A DNA stretch of 64,000 nucleotides from Chrysemys picta bellii (Eukaryota > Chordata > Testudines > Emydidae), in NCBI RefSeq assembly GCF_011386835.1, contig NC_088800.1, positions 23,488,572-23,552,571 of the forward strand, read 5' to 3'. The position numbers were made by a program, and so were the translations under genes. Positions 50,029-61,400 of this stretch are shown here, one piece after another (the stretch's first letter is position 1; the number at the start of each line of letters is the position of its first letter). Under the pieces are notes generated by a model. The model did no database searches, was not told the DNA's origin, and worked only from the letters and a program-made list of their open reading frames with translations.

Positions 50029-50689
50029 TTTGTATGGCCTTAGAACACAGAGCACAAAGAGAACAAATACTGCAAAGGAGATGTAAAACATTAGCTAGTT
50101 AGCAATATGATCAGATATTGGACTATCAGCAAAAGTTAATCCCAGTCACATGATCTATTTTAAATTCGTTGTCATAAAATCCATCATTATTCAATAGCCA
50201 TGGAAATCAAATTCTACCCACTTCTGTGGACTATGGAGCAGGAATCTTTTAAACAATTTCTGTTTACCACAACAGACAGGATATTGATCATTATTTTTGA
50301 GACCCTGCAGATAAATGTTTGTGAACATGAACTGGGTACTGGTTTTGCTACATCCACCTTTCAAAAGGGAAAAACACAAACAACTATTCAAGTAGTTTTT
50401 TGTTCTTTTATATTTTAAAGAGTATTTATTGTTTTTCAAAGATAAACAGTGAAAGAAAATATGTAATATATTTTGTGTGTATATATTGAGAGAGAGAGAA
50501 ATATACATATGTACATATATGTATGTCTGGGTATACACTCACATGTACACATGCTTGATCATATATAGTAAACAGATGATTTGTTGTAAAAACTACCAGT
50601 TTTTGACACAGCATGAGAGCCTACTTCTGGAAATACTACTGGACTAGGTTTGTCTCAGTGAGCAGTTCCATTCATTTCAGTAGCATAAT

Positions 50690-50794
50690 GGGCTTGATCT
50701 AATGCCATTTTAAGTTAATGGGAGTCTTGCCATTGACTTCAGTAGGCATTGGCAAGTCTCTATGCCTGGTAGAAACTGTTTGCAGGATCAGGTT
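50690..50794. repeat. Palindromic sauropsid repeat
   Basis: GGGCTTGATCTAATGCCATT at the left and TTTGCAGGATCAGG at the right, with TTAATGGGAGTCTTGCCATTG and ACTTCAGTAGGC between. A decayed member of the 49.9-kb-type families. Confidence 0.5.
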
Positions 50795-50813
50795 TCTAAC
50801 CCATTTCTTATTT

Positions 50814-50910
50814 CATAGAATCATAGATTATTAGGGTTGGAAGGGACCTCAGGAGGTCATTTAGTCCAACCCCCTGTTCAAAGCAGGACCAATCCCCAAC
50901 TAAATCATTT
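50814..50910 (-). mobile_element. CR1 LINE 3'-end fragment
   Basis: Complement of a CR1 3' end: TCATAGAATCATAGATTA (ATTCTATGA-type terminal repeats on the minus strand), GGGTTGGAAGGGACCTCAGG, AGGTCATTTAGTCCAACCCC, AAGCAGGACCAATCCCCAAC. The preserved text makes this the clearest LINE in the window. Confidence 0.85.
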
Positions 50911-51879
50911 CAGATTTTCTAATTAACTAAAAAGCAATTAAGGACTTATTTGTTCTCATTTTATTTCTCATTTGCAAACGCCCAAAATTCCCACACTAGC
51001 TTTAAAAAAAAACACATTTTCACAATTATTGATAGTGCTTAATCAGTCTTTCAATTTTCCTATCTGTAAAATGGGGATAAGATCTATGGATGAAAACTGC
51101 TGTATATAAAAGCAAAGCTAAATATTAATATTGACATGATTCATAAAGTCATACTAATCTTTCTTTTGTTATATTGACTGTAGGCTCTGAGCTTGTATTC
51201 CTTGTGTCTTCCAAATTTGCACTGCTGATTATTAAACTAAATCGTACCCTTGTCTGAAGGCTTAAATTGTCCATGTGAGTGAAAAGTGGCAGAAAGGTCA
51301 TTTTAACCTATGAGCATGTTACACTAAACTAGAATAGGGCAACTTTAATTCTGAATAAAAGCATCCATACAGGAGCTTCAGTGAGTTTAACCTTTCTACT
51401 TTAAAATTTAATCCGCGTTACCTATCCCAAGTGTCCACATGTAAATAAGCCTTTAGTGTGTGTGGAACCAACATAATTTATTTAAAGAGAATTTCCAGAG
51501 GCACCTAATCCTTTCAGCTAGTTTTTTGGAGGACAAAAAATAGTGCTGGTTTGCTCCCAGAGCTGCCCAGGAACCCCTGGTTTGAAAGTCTGAGCAAGTG
51601 AATTTTCCATTATTTCCCTTATTCTTCTGCTTTGCCCTATACAGTTAATCAGGCCAGGGCCTTCTTTCATTTGGGTAGAGTGTCAAGGACTTTGTGTTGA
51701 GATGTATTTAGCTAGGTTTTCAGTTGCTCCACCTCTCTGTATCCTTTGAGGTTGGCCCCACCCCTGCAACCTAAATATTATTACAAAACCACACTCTTTG
51801 TTTGTCTGTTTCCCACAAAGACTTGGGACTTCAATCTCTGATCCACCGTGCATCATCCAGAACTAACCTTGTGTGATAA
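50911..51879. other. Unassigned flank
   Basis: AT-rich to mixed. A GTAAAATGGGGATAAGATC phrase at about 51066-51084 may be an old MIR-like scrap. Otherwise nothing is recognised. Confidence 0.35.
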
Positions 51880-52746
51880 GGGTCACAGTTCAGGGCAACT
51901 GCACCTGTACCCCTCCTCCATTGTCCAGCAAGGGCACCCAGTTTAGGCTCCCAGCTCTTCATACATTATATCTGTTGGTCTGAGACCTGATCGCTCTTTC
52001 TCCTGAGCAGTGTTTTTCCAGATTGCACAGTTCTTTACCTACACTGAGTTCCTCAGCAAGCCAGACTGCATAAAACTGTGTCTGTGCTTTGCTTTCTCTT
52101 CTGAGGCTGTGAACAGGTTAATTGCCCACAGTGATAAGGTACCACACTGATCTTTCTAAGCAAGCACATTTATTCTTAAGGTAAAAGAATTACAGAGAAA
52201 ACATATTAAAAATGATAAGAGCTCCTATGAACATACTAAAATCTTCCCCGTGACCACCCCTCCCACCTCCAGCCAGGGATCTGGTAGGAGTCTGTCCTCC
52301 AAACCCCACACAGGGGTTTTTCTGTGGTTACAAGTTCATAACAGCTTTAGCTCAGAACAAGCAGCCATGAATAAGTCAGAATCTCCTTTATATAGGCTGG
52401 CCTTTGATCTGAATAGGTAATCAGTAGACAAGTATTCTCTTCAGAAGGCTAGGTCCTCAGGTGGGAGTTTGAATTCACCTGCCCCTGGGAATTTCTCAGG
52501 AAACCCACTTAACTGTGTGCAAAAAGTTGCTTCTTGTCTGGCACATGGTTTAAAATAGTCCTTTGGAGATTCTAACATTTCCCTCAAGGCTTATGAGGCT
52601 TACATTGGTCATGTCTCCCCCTAGAGAAGTTACATCCAATTCCACAATAGTACTTTGCAGTCAATAAATGGACTTCAACGTTACCTAAATTTAATCCAAT
52701 AAGGTTTTTTCAGGGCTATTGCAGGAAATTGTCCAATCTGTCACAA
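51880..52746 (-). mobile_element. LTR-like repeat, copy B
   Basis: Colinear with copy A at 13.8-14.6 kb and in the same orientation: GGTCACAGTTCAGGGCAACT, AAGCAAGCACATTTATTCTT, GGATCTGGTAGGAGTCTG, TGTGGTTACAAGTTCA, and GCAGGAAATTG..CTGTCACA at the right end. On the minus strand it begins TGTGACAG and holds an AATAAA. No adjacent retroviral coding region was seen, so a solo LTR is the likely state. Confidence 0.55.
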
Positions 52747-53153
52747 TAAAATGGCTGGATTCAATGATGTGATGTCTTTCCTCTAAGTTTGTGCTAACTT
52801 ACATGTCTAGTCATACTTGAACACTCCTGTTTAGTCTTAAGTACCTAAAACTGCATACTTGGAGGGTGGAAGCACTGAGGAAATGGAGGTGATGGGCAGC
52901 ATATGTAATAGGAAATTGTCATCTGCAGACGTGTGTGTGAAGGAAAGCCTGTGTCAGACAATGGGACCAAGGGATAAACTCCACAAATGAGTGAGTCCAT
53001 CTACCTGTAGGACACATTGTGCATTTCCCCTAAGATGCAGCTGAACCTGCAGGGACAGGCATCAGTTTTATGAACATGGTTTTTGAGTGTTGCCAAAGCC
53101 TTCTCAGTAGGGCAAAGGAAAGCAAAAAAAGAACAAAACATCTGGCAAAAAAT
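52747..53153. other. Unassigned flank
   Basis: No gene or repeat recognised. Confidence 0.35.
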
Positions 53154-53243
53154 GGGCCCAAATCCTGGAGTCCTTACTCAGGTCTTACTCAGGAATAGCT
53201 ACATTGGGAGTTTTGCTTGTGAGGACTGAGAAGTAGATTGGGC
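53154..53243. repeat. Palindromic sauropsid repeat
   Basis: GGGCCCAAATCCTGGAGTCC..TACTCAGG at the left, ATTGGGAGTTTTGC in the middle and GAGGACTGAGAAGTAGATTG followed by GGCC at the right form a worn palindrome. A related half-phrase, AAGGACTGCAGGATCTGGCC, lies at about 53512-53531. Confidence 0.5.
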
Positions 53244-54215
53244 CACAATCCCTTTCTAAGCTTCTCAGCAGGGCACAGAGTGGTAGTGCAGGCTGGGGCA
53301 GGACAGTGGGGAATGGCCCAGCTTTCACCCCATGCCCTTTAGGGCAAAGTTTGCCCTGAGATACAACAGAGAGCAGCTTATAAACTCCTCCAAGTGCAGC
53401 ACTGAAATTGCTCCTGACCATTGTGCTGAATGAGCAAGGATATGGAAGCTCCTTGTAATCTCTCCCTGCACACCTGGCACTGCAAGGAGCAGGGACAATT
53501 TAGCTCTGATAAGGACTGCAGGATCTGGCCTATTATCTGTATCCCAGAAACCCCCCTGATCATGTAGGAATAGTTAAAGGTAAGAGAATCCATAACATAT
53601 CACCTGCCTTCTAGTCACAGTCAGCTCATGGATGAAAATAGATTGACACAGCTGGATGCAACCATGATGATCGAGCCTGGAAATACATGTTAGGAGGGCT
53701 CTGGCAGACATAAAGCAGAGACCTATGCATTTCCCTTTAAAGTTGATTGGTTGCAGGGGGTTGTCTGTCAGCCCCACCTCTGAATTAACATCATTGTTTC
53801 TTTTGAGCATTCTCAGATGAGTCAGTGAGATGCAAGATCAGCATTGGCCATCTATCCTATGGGCATGTGGGGTGATGTGAACTTTTCTTGATACATTCTT
53901 TTCAGAATGGGTTGCCACTGGCATAGCTCTGCTTTCAATATTCACTGGAGCAGGATAGGAAAATCGCTGGCACTTGAGATAAGTAGGATTTGTGGAAGTC
54001 AAACAAGTGCTTTCCAGTGCTTGGGCAGCTAATGTGCGAAGAAGGGGTATTTTTCTGTGAGAAGCAGCTGGAAGTACTCTATGATCCAGGGGTTATGCAG
54101 TAGAATAGAATGTAGGCATGTGATTATATGTTATGACCAATTTATATATTTAGTTTTCTTACTGAAATGCATTCCACTTATGGCAGGATTTAGGAAAGTC
54201 TAATTTTCCCATAAG
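53244..54215. other. Unassigned flank
   Basis: Short open frames without recognisable domains. Confidence 0.35.
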
Positions 54216-54304
54216 GACAGATTCTGCACGTTCTCTCTCTGTTTTGAAGTCATTACAGTTACACCAGTGTGAAACTGGTGTAAATGAGATGAAGAGTCAG
54301 GCCC
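54216..54304. repeat. Palindromic sauropsid repeat
   Basis: ACAGATTCTGCACGTTCTCT at the left; CAGTTACACCAGTGTGAAAC and TGGTGTAAATGAGATG in the centre; AGAGTCAGGCCC at the right. Same plan as the 49.9 kb copy. Confidence 0.55.
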
Positions 54305-56150
54305 ATGTGGCGATTTTGCTATGACCTGCCCTATCTATTATTGACTTACTTTCTGTCAGTTTCATATCTCTTGCTCAGATGGAGAACATTAACATGTTTG
54401 CATATGTAAATGTGTTAAAGTGAATATTGGCTGGGGGAATACATTAAACCCTCTGCTCCTTCCAAGCTGATTTAATTTGACAGCATCTCCATTAAAAATA
54501 AAAAGCATCAGTTTCCCCTTTGTGACTAGATGTACAGGAATTAGCTTGTTAGAACAGGAAACATCTCCTTTCATAATTGATTTTGCACCCCTTTTACTTG
54601 TATATCTCTGACAAGCTGTTTCTAGTTCCCCAAGGAAGCCATCAGTACTTCCCATGTGTTTGGAATTTCTTGAATGTGGCTAGTGAATATGATTTATCTC
54701 CCCCTTCCCCCCACACATATAATATATGTAGCAGTTTTGTGAACTGGACCTCACATCAGAATTATTGGTGTCAAAGTATTAATATGCACCATGGCCAGCT
54801 GTGCTTAGGAGTTAGCAACCTTGTATAGGCAGTGATTTTCTAGGCATTAGCTAGACAAGAACATATTGCATCATGTATTTGTCCGCTGGGGAGAAAAAAT
54901 GGGGGAAGATTTTCTGAATGATCCTGCTTATCTGAGTTAGCATGCCAAATTGGTTGCTTATTATAGTTGGCACCATGCCTTCGTGGGCTAATGTGTTAAT
55001 AATGTGTAATGTTTCTCTTAGGCAATGACACCACTCTTCATTAGCACTTCTCAAGCTTTGCTGCCGCTGCTTAGATCTACATTTTGCTTCTGATGTTCAT
55101 ATGTGGGTATTTGAAATCAGGATTTCTGATCTGCTAATACATCACACACACACTCTTTAAAAATGGATTTGAAGAGGGGCTGGGTAATTTTATGGCCACT
55201 AATAACATTTGTAGCTATGTGAGGTAAGATAATGATAAGGGTAATCAAATTCCATGTTTCACAGCATAAAATGAGCAACTATAGGGGTCAGGAAGGTATT
55301 CACTCCCTGCCCTCCTCTCCTGGGATCCAGAGTCTTTTCCAGTTGGTTTAGCAGATTATTGGTATTTTGGATTTGAAGTAGCAAGTCATACCAGTCAAAT
55401 GCCGGATATTAGACTAAATGGACCAATGATATGAGCTGCTAAGCAGACAAATTCTGTATATAGTTGGTAAATAGAGTAGAGCATTCAGAATGATGCCTTG
55501 ATTTCATATTGATTACTAAAAACTCACTCCAGTGGTTGCTGAAGTCAAGTGAAAGATTCTCATAATCTCTGATGAGCATTGGATCAGGCCTGAAAATGTA
55601 ACAATAAAAGTATCATAGTGAAAGCACTGTAATCACAGCAATGTGCCGCTCACATTTTAACTTTGCAACACACAAGGACACAGTTTTCTTTTTTTCTTTA
55701 CATTTAAATATGGTCACGGATTATAATTGCAACTGCGCCTGCTATTTCGAGTTTCTCCTGACAGTCAATGACTGGTAAGTATAAGAGTGTGAGACAAAGC
55801 CAAAGAATCTAGTCAACAGCTCCAGTTGTTTATTAACTGCTGGGAAATGCTGGCCCTGACAGCCATTACTACTAGACTACAAATGTGACTGAGGCAGTTG
55901 TATTCATTTCATTTTCATGAGTTAGAAATGAGCACAATTCAGCAGTGTGGAGGATGCTGTCACCCATAGGTAGAACTGTTCTGTTGAATCTGTCTGGTGG
56001 CAGTTTATGCTATTATCTAACATATAGATATGCTATGGTTTATTGATGGCTTATATTCTCATTGGTATAGTTTTATATACCGTTATGCTGAGAAGTGCTG
56101 GTGACTGCATGGGTCACAAACCTCTTCGAGATTGGGTGTGATTCAATTAA
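54305..56150. other. Unassigned flank
   Basis: AT-rich, with no coding signal or recognised repeat. Confidence 0.35.
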
Positions 56151-56154
56151 CATA

Positions 56155-56870
56155 ACTGTCAGGATAAATTTATCATAAGTCCCCCACTTCAGACAAAAGG
56201 GGCTGTGAACCTGTTCAGGAGCCTTAGACTGGGTGGGAGGAGGGGCTTTTGCTGAGTATTGTTTTGGGGTACAGTGTGTGTGCGCGAGGGACGGGAGATC
56301 AGAGAACAGAAACAGAGAGACTAGAGCCTGGTCTATACTAAAAAAAAGTTAAGTTGACCCAGCTATGTCACTCAGGAGTGTGAAAAATCCATACCCCTGA
56401 GCGATGTAATTAAACCAACCTAACCCACAGCTTGACAGAAGAATTCTTCCGTCGACCTAGCTACAGGCTCTCGGGGAGGTGAATTACCTATGCCACTGGG
56501 AGAACCCCTCTCATTGGCATAGGTCGTGTTGACACTGATGTGCTACAGCACTGCAGCTGTACCACTTGTAGCATTTCAAGTGTAGACAAGCCCTAAGGCA
56601 AAAAGCAAGAAAGTCAAGCAGCAGCCTATGAGCACAGTGTATGATCCTGGAAAAAGCCAGAGAGAGTATATTCTGGGCCTAGCTTGGGCTCAAGAGGGTT
56701 GGGGTGATAAGTCAAGAAACTCTTCTTTTGTGTCTGATTCCTCCTGTGTTCAGAAAAGCAGGAACTTGTACATTCCTTGTAAATAAACAAGATTATATCA
56801 AAGAAAACACCAGACTCCAGTGTCAATTTCTACCCCACACTGGAACATTCCCAAGGCCCAGAACTTCGAC
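56155..56870 (+). mobile_element. Possible solo LTR carrying a nested MITE
   Basis: With the insert at 56324-56594 removed, the remaining text reads as a plus-strand LTR-like unit. It has a purine-rich middle, TTGTACATTCCTTGTAAATA with AATAAA at about 56780, then ACACCAGACTCCAGTGTC and CACTGGAACATTCCCAAGGC. The ends are approximate and no internal region is present. This is recognition by texture, not proof. Confidence 0.35.
56324..56594. mobile_element. Nested MITE with TCTACACT-type termini
   Basis: The left end AGCCTGGTCTATACT and the right end AGTGTAGACAAGCCCT are inverted repeats of each other (AGGGCTTGTCTACACT). The body includes GTCACTCAGGAGTGTGAAAA and ATAGGTCGTGTTGACACTG. It has no coding capacity. 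The termini resemble those of the 57.2-kb MITE, suggesting a related DNA transposon group. Confidence 0.65.
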
Positions 56871-57106
56871 TAGCTGCTTAGGTTGAAAAGGGGCAAGAAT
56901 ACATACACATATGCCCCTGTATGTTTATCTATCATGGAATCACTGGTTTCAAGTCTATAGTTAAAGCTGAGCTGAGTTTTACACTTCAGTTATATTGATA
57001 TAACAAGCTTTCACACAAATGGCAAAGCCAGAAGTGAGAAGGCCAAGATTTGGCAAAAAGCAACAGAGGGTCCTGTGGCACATTTAAGACTAACAGAAGT
57101 ATTGGG

Positions 57107-57149
57107 AGCATAAGCTTTTGTGGGTAAGAACCTCACTTCTTCAGATGCA
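57107..57149 (-). ncRNA. Degenerate hammerhead-ribozyme-like motif in PLE tail
   Basis: On the minus strand: GCAT, CTGAAGA (57138-57144), GTGAGG, loop TTCTTA, CCCAC, AAAA, GCTTATGC. This follows the hammerhead plan (CUGAUGA, stem II, GAAA, closing stem) with GCAT..ATGC pairing outside. CTGAAGA differs from CUGAUGA by one base and AAAA replaces GAAA, so self-cleavage is unlikely. Hammerhead motifs are an established feature of PLE terminal repeats. Confidence 0.6.
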
Positions 57150-57212
57150 AGTAAAGGAAATCTTCAGAGGCAGGTATAAATCAGTATGGAGATAACGAGG
57201 TTAGTTCAATCA

Positions 57213-57421
57213 GGCTGGGTCTACACTACCCGCCGAATCGACGCTCTTACTCCACCAGCGAAGGTGGGAGTAAGCGCCGTCGACGGGAAGCCGCAGAGGT
57301 TGATTTTGCCGCTGTCCCTACAGCGGGGTAAGTCGGCTGCGATACGTCGAATTCAGCTACGCTATTCGCGTAGCTGAATTTGCGTATCTTAAATCGACCC
57401 CCCCGTAGTGTAGATGTAGCC
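57213..57421. mobile_element. 209-bp Harbinger-like MITE nested in the PLE
   Basis: The termini GGCTGGGTCTACACTAC and GTAGTGTAGATGTAGCC are inverted repeats, and the element is flanked by a 3-bp duplication TCA (57210-57212 and 57422-57424), in keeping with the TNA-type sites of Harbinger elements. The interior is CpG-rich and has a hairpin with 13-bp arms AATTCAGCTACGC / GCGTAGCTGAATT (57350-57362, 57368-57380). No coding capacity. Confidence 0.8.
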
Positions 57422-58051
57422 TCAGGGAGGGTGAGGTGCTCTGCTAGCAGTTGAGGTGTGAACACCAAGGGAGGAGAAACTGCTTCTGTAGTTGGATAGC
57501 CATTCACAGTCTTTGTTTAATCCTGATCTGATGGTGTCAAATTTGCAAATGAACTGGAGCTCAGCAGTTTCTCTTTGGAGTCTGGTCCTGAAGTTTTTTT
57601 GCTGTAAGATGGCTACCTTTACATCTGCTATTGTGTGGCCAGGGAGGTTGAAGTGTTCTCCTACAGGTTTTTGTATATTGCCATTCCTGATATCTGACTT
57701 GTGTCCATTTATCCTCTTGTGTAGTGACTGTCCAGTTTGGCCAATGTACATAGCAGAGGGGCATTGCTGGCACAAGATGGCATATATAACATTGGTGGAC
57801 GTGCAGGTGAATGAGCCGGTGATGATGAAGCTGATCTGGTTAGGTCCTGTGATGGTGTTGCTGGTGTAGATATGTGGGCAGAGTTGGCATCGAGATTTGT
57901 TGCATGGGTTGGTTCCTGAGTTAGAGTTGTTATGGTGCGGTGCGTGGTTGCTGGTGAGAATATGCTTAAGGTTGGTGGGTTGTCTGTGGGCGAGGACTGG
58001 CCTGCCTCCCAAGGTCTGTGAAAGTGAGGGATCATTGTCCAGGATGGGTTG
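57422..58051 (-). CDS. PLE-encoded GIY-YIG endonuclease fragment
   Basis: The frame is open from the truncation point to a TGA at 57424-57422, about 209 codons, with no ATG at its left end (the first start-like codon near 58012 is TTG). A Cys cluster (CNKSRCQLC, then ILCQQCP) leads into AMYIGQTGQSLHKRINGHKS, the GIY-YIG-type core with its arginine, followed by EHFNLPGH and an E-x-L/CEWL-type ending. A Zn-finger plus GIY-YIG at the C-terminus after reverse transcriptase defines endonuclease-bearing PLEs. The reverse transcriptase is missing here, so this is a dead gene fragment, although its frame shows no stop or shift. Confidence 0.8.
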   Translation of the reverse strand, partial: QPILDNDPSLSQTLGGRPVLAHRQPTNLKHILTSNHAPHHNNSNSGTNPCNKSRCQLCPHIYTSNTITGPNQISFIITGSFTCTSTNVIYAILCQQCPSAMYIGQTGQSLHKRINGHKSDIRNGNIQKPVGEHFNLPGHTIADVKVAILQQKNFRTRLQRETAELQFICKFDTIRSGLNKDCEWLSNYRSSFSSLGVHTSTASRAPHPP

Positions 58052-58064
58052 TAAGATTTGGCAA

Positions 58065-59221
58065 GTGAACAGTTTCTATTTGTATATTATTTAACTGAAG
58101 TCTGTTTTATAAAGACTTTTAGTTTAGTGTTTTAGTATTTCACTGTATAGTGTTGAGAGTACTTTAGCTCACATACTTTTAGCATAATGTGGTTTATAAA
58201 GCCTTTTAGTACAGGGCACCAGTGGTGTACTGAAGAATCAAAAAGCAACCACTTAACACAATGCTTAACTTTTATTAAACTAGAAAAGAGATGCATTAAG
58301 TGAAAGAGAAACAATTGTCTAATAGAGCTGGTCAAAACTTCCCCATCAAACCTTTTTTAGATGGAAAATGGCCTTTTCATTAGTCATTTTTTGAAAAAAA
58401 ATTGCTTTTATCAAAAATGTTTTTCATTAAAAAACTTCTGAAAATCAGGAGTTTTTGGCTGTGAGAGCTTCAGCAACCAAAATCTGAATATTGGTTTTAA
58501 ACTGAAAATTTAAGGTGTTCAGTTTCCAAAAACTGAGGTTTTGGGGTTTTTCATTTTTTTTTTGACAAAAACACACATACACACACAAAATCAAGACAAA
58601 TGTGAATGAATATGAAACATTTTCAGCAACATATTTCACAGGGAAAAAGAAATTCCTGACCAGCTATCACCAACTCTAAAGTCAGCTGGATTTTCTTTTA
58701 GCACATAATCAACACAGCTCTTTGTCAGGCATAGGTACAAGGCAGAACATTAATTGCAAAAATATCTTTTAGATAGTGTCTATTCCAGACACTGTTTGTT
58801 AGTTATACAGCAGATAATGTTCTAAGTGAACCAGGTGGAAAACACAGAGACAATTAACCATTTATTTGCTAGACTACAATATTGTGCATCACAAGTATTT
58901 CATAGTACCTTAATATTATATAGTTGATTATTACAGTCAGGTGTACAGTCAAATAATTTGGTTTCAAAGGTAACAGTACCATTTTTGTGGGGAGTGTAAG
59001 TAACCTTGTAATGTTACACTCTCTTTAATTAAAATTATATGTATGCTTATATTATACGTAAAAACACTTGTTAACTGCATCAGGATGTTGCACAACAATT
59101 ATCTGGTGGCTCTCTGATTCCATTTCATGATAACCAGCTCTATTTCTTTAGTGCTGAGCTCCATTTCTACAAGCAAAAATGTCTAGCATGATTGGTCCAT
59201 AATGGATAGAGCATTCAGAGG
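58065..59221. other. Unassigned AT-rich flank
   Basis: No gene. A repetitive TTTTTGAAAAAAAATTGC.. texture occurs at 58380-58640, without a family assignment. Confidence 0.35.
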
Positions 59222-59375
59222 GAGGCAGTGTGGTCTAGTGTTTACAGCACAATGCTGGAACCCCTGAGACATCTGCTTTGTTCCTCGTTCAGCAACTGCC
59301 AGTCTCTCTCTCGCTCTGCCACTGCCATTCTCTGTGACCGTGGTTTATTCACTTAACCTCTCTGAGTCAGATCCT
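59222..59375 (+). repeat. MIR-like SINE
   Basis: tRNA-like head GTGTGGTCTAGTGTTTACAG, later CTCTGTGACCGTGG, TTCACTTAACCTCTCTGAGT. These are the usual MIR-like steps in plus orientation, but the tail is lost. Confidence 0.6.
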
Positions 59376-61339
59376 TCGCCAGCAGCTGTTAGCTTGGCCA
59401 GCATCAGCAACAAAGTGTGCCACCCTCTAGTTATCTTTAAAATGTACAATGCTGATCTTTTTTTACACAGACATATGAAGTTTGCTGTTTTTTCATCATT
59501 CCTATATGGGGTTTTCTTTGAAAGAAACCTAAAAACTGAACAAGAAGCGGTCTCAGCTGAATAGGCTCCTATTTATGTATAGCTCCCTGCCCCAAGAGAC
59601 GGACACACAAAAATCTCAATTTTTATATGAAAACAAGTGAACTTTTTCACATTTGTGCTCACATCTTGAAGATGGGCCTCTGTGTCTTTGCATTACACAT
59701 GAGTGGATGGCCACATTATACATACATGCCTACACACCCTTTTACTTTTCCACCCGAAAGGAGATAAGGAATACTATTACTCAGCATTAATCGCAGAGCC
59801 AATCAATAGAGTGCAGGTTCACAGTGCCAGCGTAATATGACTGGCTACCAGGAGACAGCAGCTCACAGGCCAACAGTGCAAAGTGAAGGTGGGGTGAATG
59901 TCAATGGTAACGTACCCATTACTGCTGGTGTGTTGTGTTTATCTTTACGCTTTGGCAGCTAGAAGTGAAAGGAGCTAATTCCTGCAGCGGTAAAGGTAAA
60001 ATGTCATTTAAAGATGTGTTGAAAGCTGGGGTGGACACAGTACGGTATTGACAGCAGCAGTTTTCTGACATTCAAGAATGTGCTGCTGATGAGGACGGAG
60101 CTTATTGCTACATCAGAGACATAATGGGAAAGGCCATAATGAAATGGAATCCCCCAAATGAAGCCTCAGAAACAGGAAGTGTAACACTGCCCCTCTGTCT
60201 AGGGGATTTTGTCTATTGTAACTCTCAAGGCTACGTTTGGCTGGTGGATTGAACCACTTTTTGATCCAGAGCCTTGCTAGGAATGCGCTGCATGGAACTC
60301 CCAGGACGGCATTTAGCTTGGTTCCTCATTTCAGCTTGTTTATTATACCTCTCACCCAGTGCACAGCTATTGCGCTCTTATCACACTGGCATATTAAAAC
60401 ACTCCCCCCAGCTCTTGTTTTTTTTTAATAAGGACTCAGAGATAAATACAGACGCTGAAAACCCCTTGCCGATAAGTAGAGAATGGGTTCATTACATGGG
60501 CAGTGCTATAAAGAAATCCTTACAGAAGTCTGGAGCCAGCGTTTCTACCTGGGTTCGGGCCTGATCCTGAGAGCTGCTGAGCATCCTCAACTTTCACTGA
60601 GGGCAACAGGAGTCCAGATTTTACTCATCTCACCTTGCAAGCCACAAGTAATTCAAACTGATCTCCTTGGAAGTTATTCAGGTCCTGCAGGGGAGGGAAT
60701 GAGGTCCTGGCAGCTAAGGAGTTGGCAGAGCCTCATGAGATTGATTGGGCTCTTATATGGTGAGTGAACGTATTCACTTGAGCAGATCAGACATTCCATC
60801 CAAGTTGTGGGCAATGGAGTTTAATTCCTCCCAGAGCTCTCCAGAGCACATGCCCATATACCCCTTCATGACAACTTATTTCCCCCACTCTGCCAGTTCT
60901 GCTCCCGTCTGGTACAGGAAAAGGGCCATTCCCTTACCTCCTCCTGTGCCAAACGTTGCCGACCCCTGTTATAAGCTATCAAATTAAGAACAGTCAGTTG
61001 ATTTGGGGAAACTTACATTATTTCAACCAATCAGCCAAACAATGAAACAAAAACCAGCTAAATAATCAAAAGTAGTGGACAATTTAAATAATAAGAATGT
61101 TAAAAACCAAATATTACATAAAACGAACTTTAAAAAGTAAAATGGAATTCTTAGAATCATGAATTGCGTACAGCACGGTCAAAGGGATCTGACTATGGAA
61201 CACATTTGCAGAGGAGAGTTGGCAAATCCACTGTCTGACTGTCTTTGAGAAACGTTGAAAAAACTTCCTCTTCGAAAAGGCCTTACCGAAAAGAGAGACA
61301 TTCCAGAAACTCCATGAAGTCCACTAGTGACTTCACTAT
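59376..61339. other. Unassigned flank
   Basis: No confident gene. Half-palindrome phrases GGGCCTGATCCTGAGAG..CTGAGCATCC (about 60557-60585) and GGTGCTGAGCATCTG (about 61470) are scraps of dispersed sauropsid repeats. Confidence 0.35.
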
Positions 61340-61400
61340 TGCTATGAATTCTATGTGGAAGGTGCTCAGATACTACCGTGATGGGCAGCAGAATAAAACC
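61340..61400 (+). repeat. MIR-like SINE tail fragment
   Basis: GGAAGGTGCTCAGATACTAC followed by GTGATGGGC. The same tail phrase ends the better copy at 62.55-62.77 kb. Confidence 0.5.

Larger units (their letters stand above)
57057..58052 (-). mobile_element. Penelope-like retroelement, 5'-truncated insertion
   Basis: Flanked by the exact 12-bp direct repeat AAGATTTGGCAA (57045-57056 and 58053-58064). The minus strand holds an open frame (next entry) and a tail with a hammerhead-like fold, ending in GGCACATTTAAG..GTGCCACAGGACCCTCTGTTG-type text at the low end. The truncation at 58052, the target duplication and the intact frame indicate target-primed insertion of fairly recent date. A 209-bp MITE has since landed in it. 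Confidence 0.85.
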
